In this document: in pieces, positions 62,761-64,000 of the stretch
How positions within the stretch are numbered: the first letter of the stretch is position 1
How the letters are laid out: each line of letters begins with the position of its first letter
Assembly (NCBI GenBank): GCA_008694505.1
Contig: VZDJ01000623.1
Span: 14,844,988 to 14,908,987 of the forward strand
Length of the DNA stretch: 64,000 bases
Source of the DNA: Cyanoderma ruficeps
Taxonomy: Eukaryota > Chordata > Aves > Passeriformes > Timaliidae
Direction of reading: 5' to 3'
Notes under the pieces: model-generated
The model's database searches: none
What the model saw: the letters and a program-made list of their open reading frames with translations, nothing else
Told to the model about the DNA's origin: nothing
Program-made: the position numbers and the translations under genes

Positions 62761-64000
62761 CTGATATTTATTTACTTATAACTATACATCTACCACTGGA
62801 GAGTGGTGTATACACACTCCTACACACAGCCTACTACACTTCCCAGGTGCAGTAGGCTGCATTTGCTTTTGTTGGACTTATATGAAACTTCAGTTGACCT
62901 ACTCCTCCCCTCTCAACCCATACATTCATGTAAAATATCCCCAAGGGTCTAGAGCACAAAGTCAATTTCTTACAGGTTGCTTTCATAGTCTTGCTGTTTG
63001 AAGAACTTCACTCAGCTAAGTTAGATCAAAGGGATATCATGTAAAATGCAGTGGAAGTGATTTTACAGGCTTTTATGATTAAAACCAGACAGCAGGTACA
63101 GAAGCCAGTTCAGACAGCCCACACTGCTATATAAGGTAGAGTATCTGCAGGCAGAGCGTGAAAGAAAAGCAGACAAAAATTTGAGTATGTATTTTTTCAG
63201 TCTATAAACACCCATCTCTCATTCTCAGGTAATTGAAAATTGGACTTCTGCTAAGAAACCGATGTTTTTGCTACTGTTGTTGTTACTGCAGGTTGCTAAG
63301 CTTTTGTTCCTACAGAGTAGCCCCAGCGGAAAAACTGTTATGACAAATTATTTAACATGTAAGTCAACACAGACTACGCCAGGACATGGCCCTTCAGTGG
63401 CATATCAGTAATGGCCACTGATAACTACATTTTCAGGTGCTCCTAAAAAGTGACTTTGCATCAAATCAAACCCATTTGCCAGATAAAGCAAGGAAAGGAG
63501 GAATCTTTCTAAAATCCGAGAGTAGGAATAATGACCATGCCAAATATATGCTTAAAACATTATATAAGTCTTAGTAATAACATAACTATACTTGCACTGC
63601 TAAACTTTTATTACAAAACACAAAGTTTGCCACGTCTAATCTTAAAATGGCTTAATGAATTGCCTTAGTATGCTGCTTTTTGTGGGTGTAGGTGGTCTTT
63701 CCAAAATGTTTACAGCACAGACACAATCATGAGTTAAATCTACAGTAGTTATTTAATACAGGGATGAGTTATGAAATATGTGATTTTGTACAAAGGAAAA
63801 TACTGCAATTGCTTCTGTCTTCTTAATAGCTTAAATTAAAGAAGTTTTCATATGTAATTAAAAACTCGATTAAAAAGATACCATTGTTTTCTTTAAAAAG
63901 AAAGGAAGTCTTTCTTTTTAGTAGCAGAAAGGCGGTTTCAGGTTTAAGACCCCTTTAGTCATGTCATCACGTTCATCATATCTAGTTCTATAGCATGATT

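Larger units (their letters stand above)
45198..64000 (-). other. DLG2: DLG2 intron upstream of the PDZ1 C-half exon (partial)
   Basis: 18.8 kb upstream of the 45 kb exon with no further DLG2 exon found. The missing first half of PDZ1 (its own GLGF loop and the GGAAAEDGRL-type segment) was searched by eye on the minus strand without success. The region contains several CR1 fragments, a MIR-type SINE remnant, palindromes at 51.5-53.6 kb and a GC-rich patch at about 55.9-56.4 kb. 47400-49500, 57100-59500 and 62800-64000 look like unremarkable AT-rich intron. Confidence 0.75.

Noticed and set aside
1..64000. tRNA, rRNA, snRNA genes and CRISPR arrays
   Set aside because: No tRNA B-box context, no conserved RNA gene sequence and no spaced direct repeats were seen on either strand by eye.

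Overview
This window looks like intronic DNA from a bird nuclear genome, possibly a songbird. It has short coding islands with GT-AG splice sites separated by many kilobases of AT-rich non-coding DNA. It also has numerous truncated CR1 LINE 3' ends of the avian type, short ERV-type LTRs, and a few assembly Ns. Nothing prokaryotic is present: no operons, CRISPR arrays or ribosome binding sites.

The only gene I can support is DLG2 (PSD-93 / chapsyn-110), on the minus strand, so transcription runs from high to low coordinates. Four consecutive internal coding exons are present: 45028-45197 (C-terminal half of PDZ1 and the start of PDZ2), 18887-19023 (N-terminal half of PDZ2), 9058-9202 (C-terminal half of PDZ2) and 5707-5848 (the linker towards PDZ3). 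They join in frame (170+137+145+142 nt = 594 nt, about 198 codons) with no stop, and every boundary has AG/GT. The introns between them are 26,004, 9,684 and 3,209 bp. The preceding PDZ1 exon and the following linker or PDZ3 exons were not found and are probably outside the window. The product would be a postsynaptic MAGUK scaffold; this part binds C-terminal tails of receptors and channels.

The rest is intron. 1-5706 is the intron after the linker exon and holds a long minus-strand CR1 (about 185-2400). 9203-18886 holds several CR1 pieces, a solo LTR (16614-17171) and a perfect 52-bp tandem duplication. 19024-45027 holds CR1 pieces, a solo LTR that split a CR1 and carries a perfect 6-bp target duplication (22263-22567), a perfect four-unit heat-shock element (20808-20825) and a local paralogous repeat pair. 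45198-64000 holds more CR1, an amniote MIR-type SINE remnant (about 56640-56800), a GC/CpG-rich patch (about 55860-56430), and a cluster of strong palindromes at 51.5-53.6 kb.

I did not find a new protein-coding system. The observations most worth checking are the heat-shock element, the palindrome cluster, the two LTR insertions, the CpG-rich patch as a possible internal promoter, and the local duplications. Repeat family names rest on recognising consensus-like wording, not on a database search.
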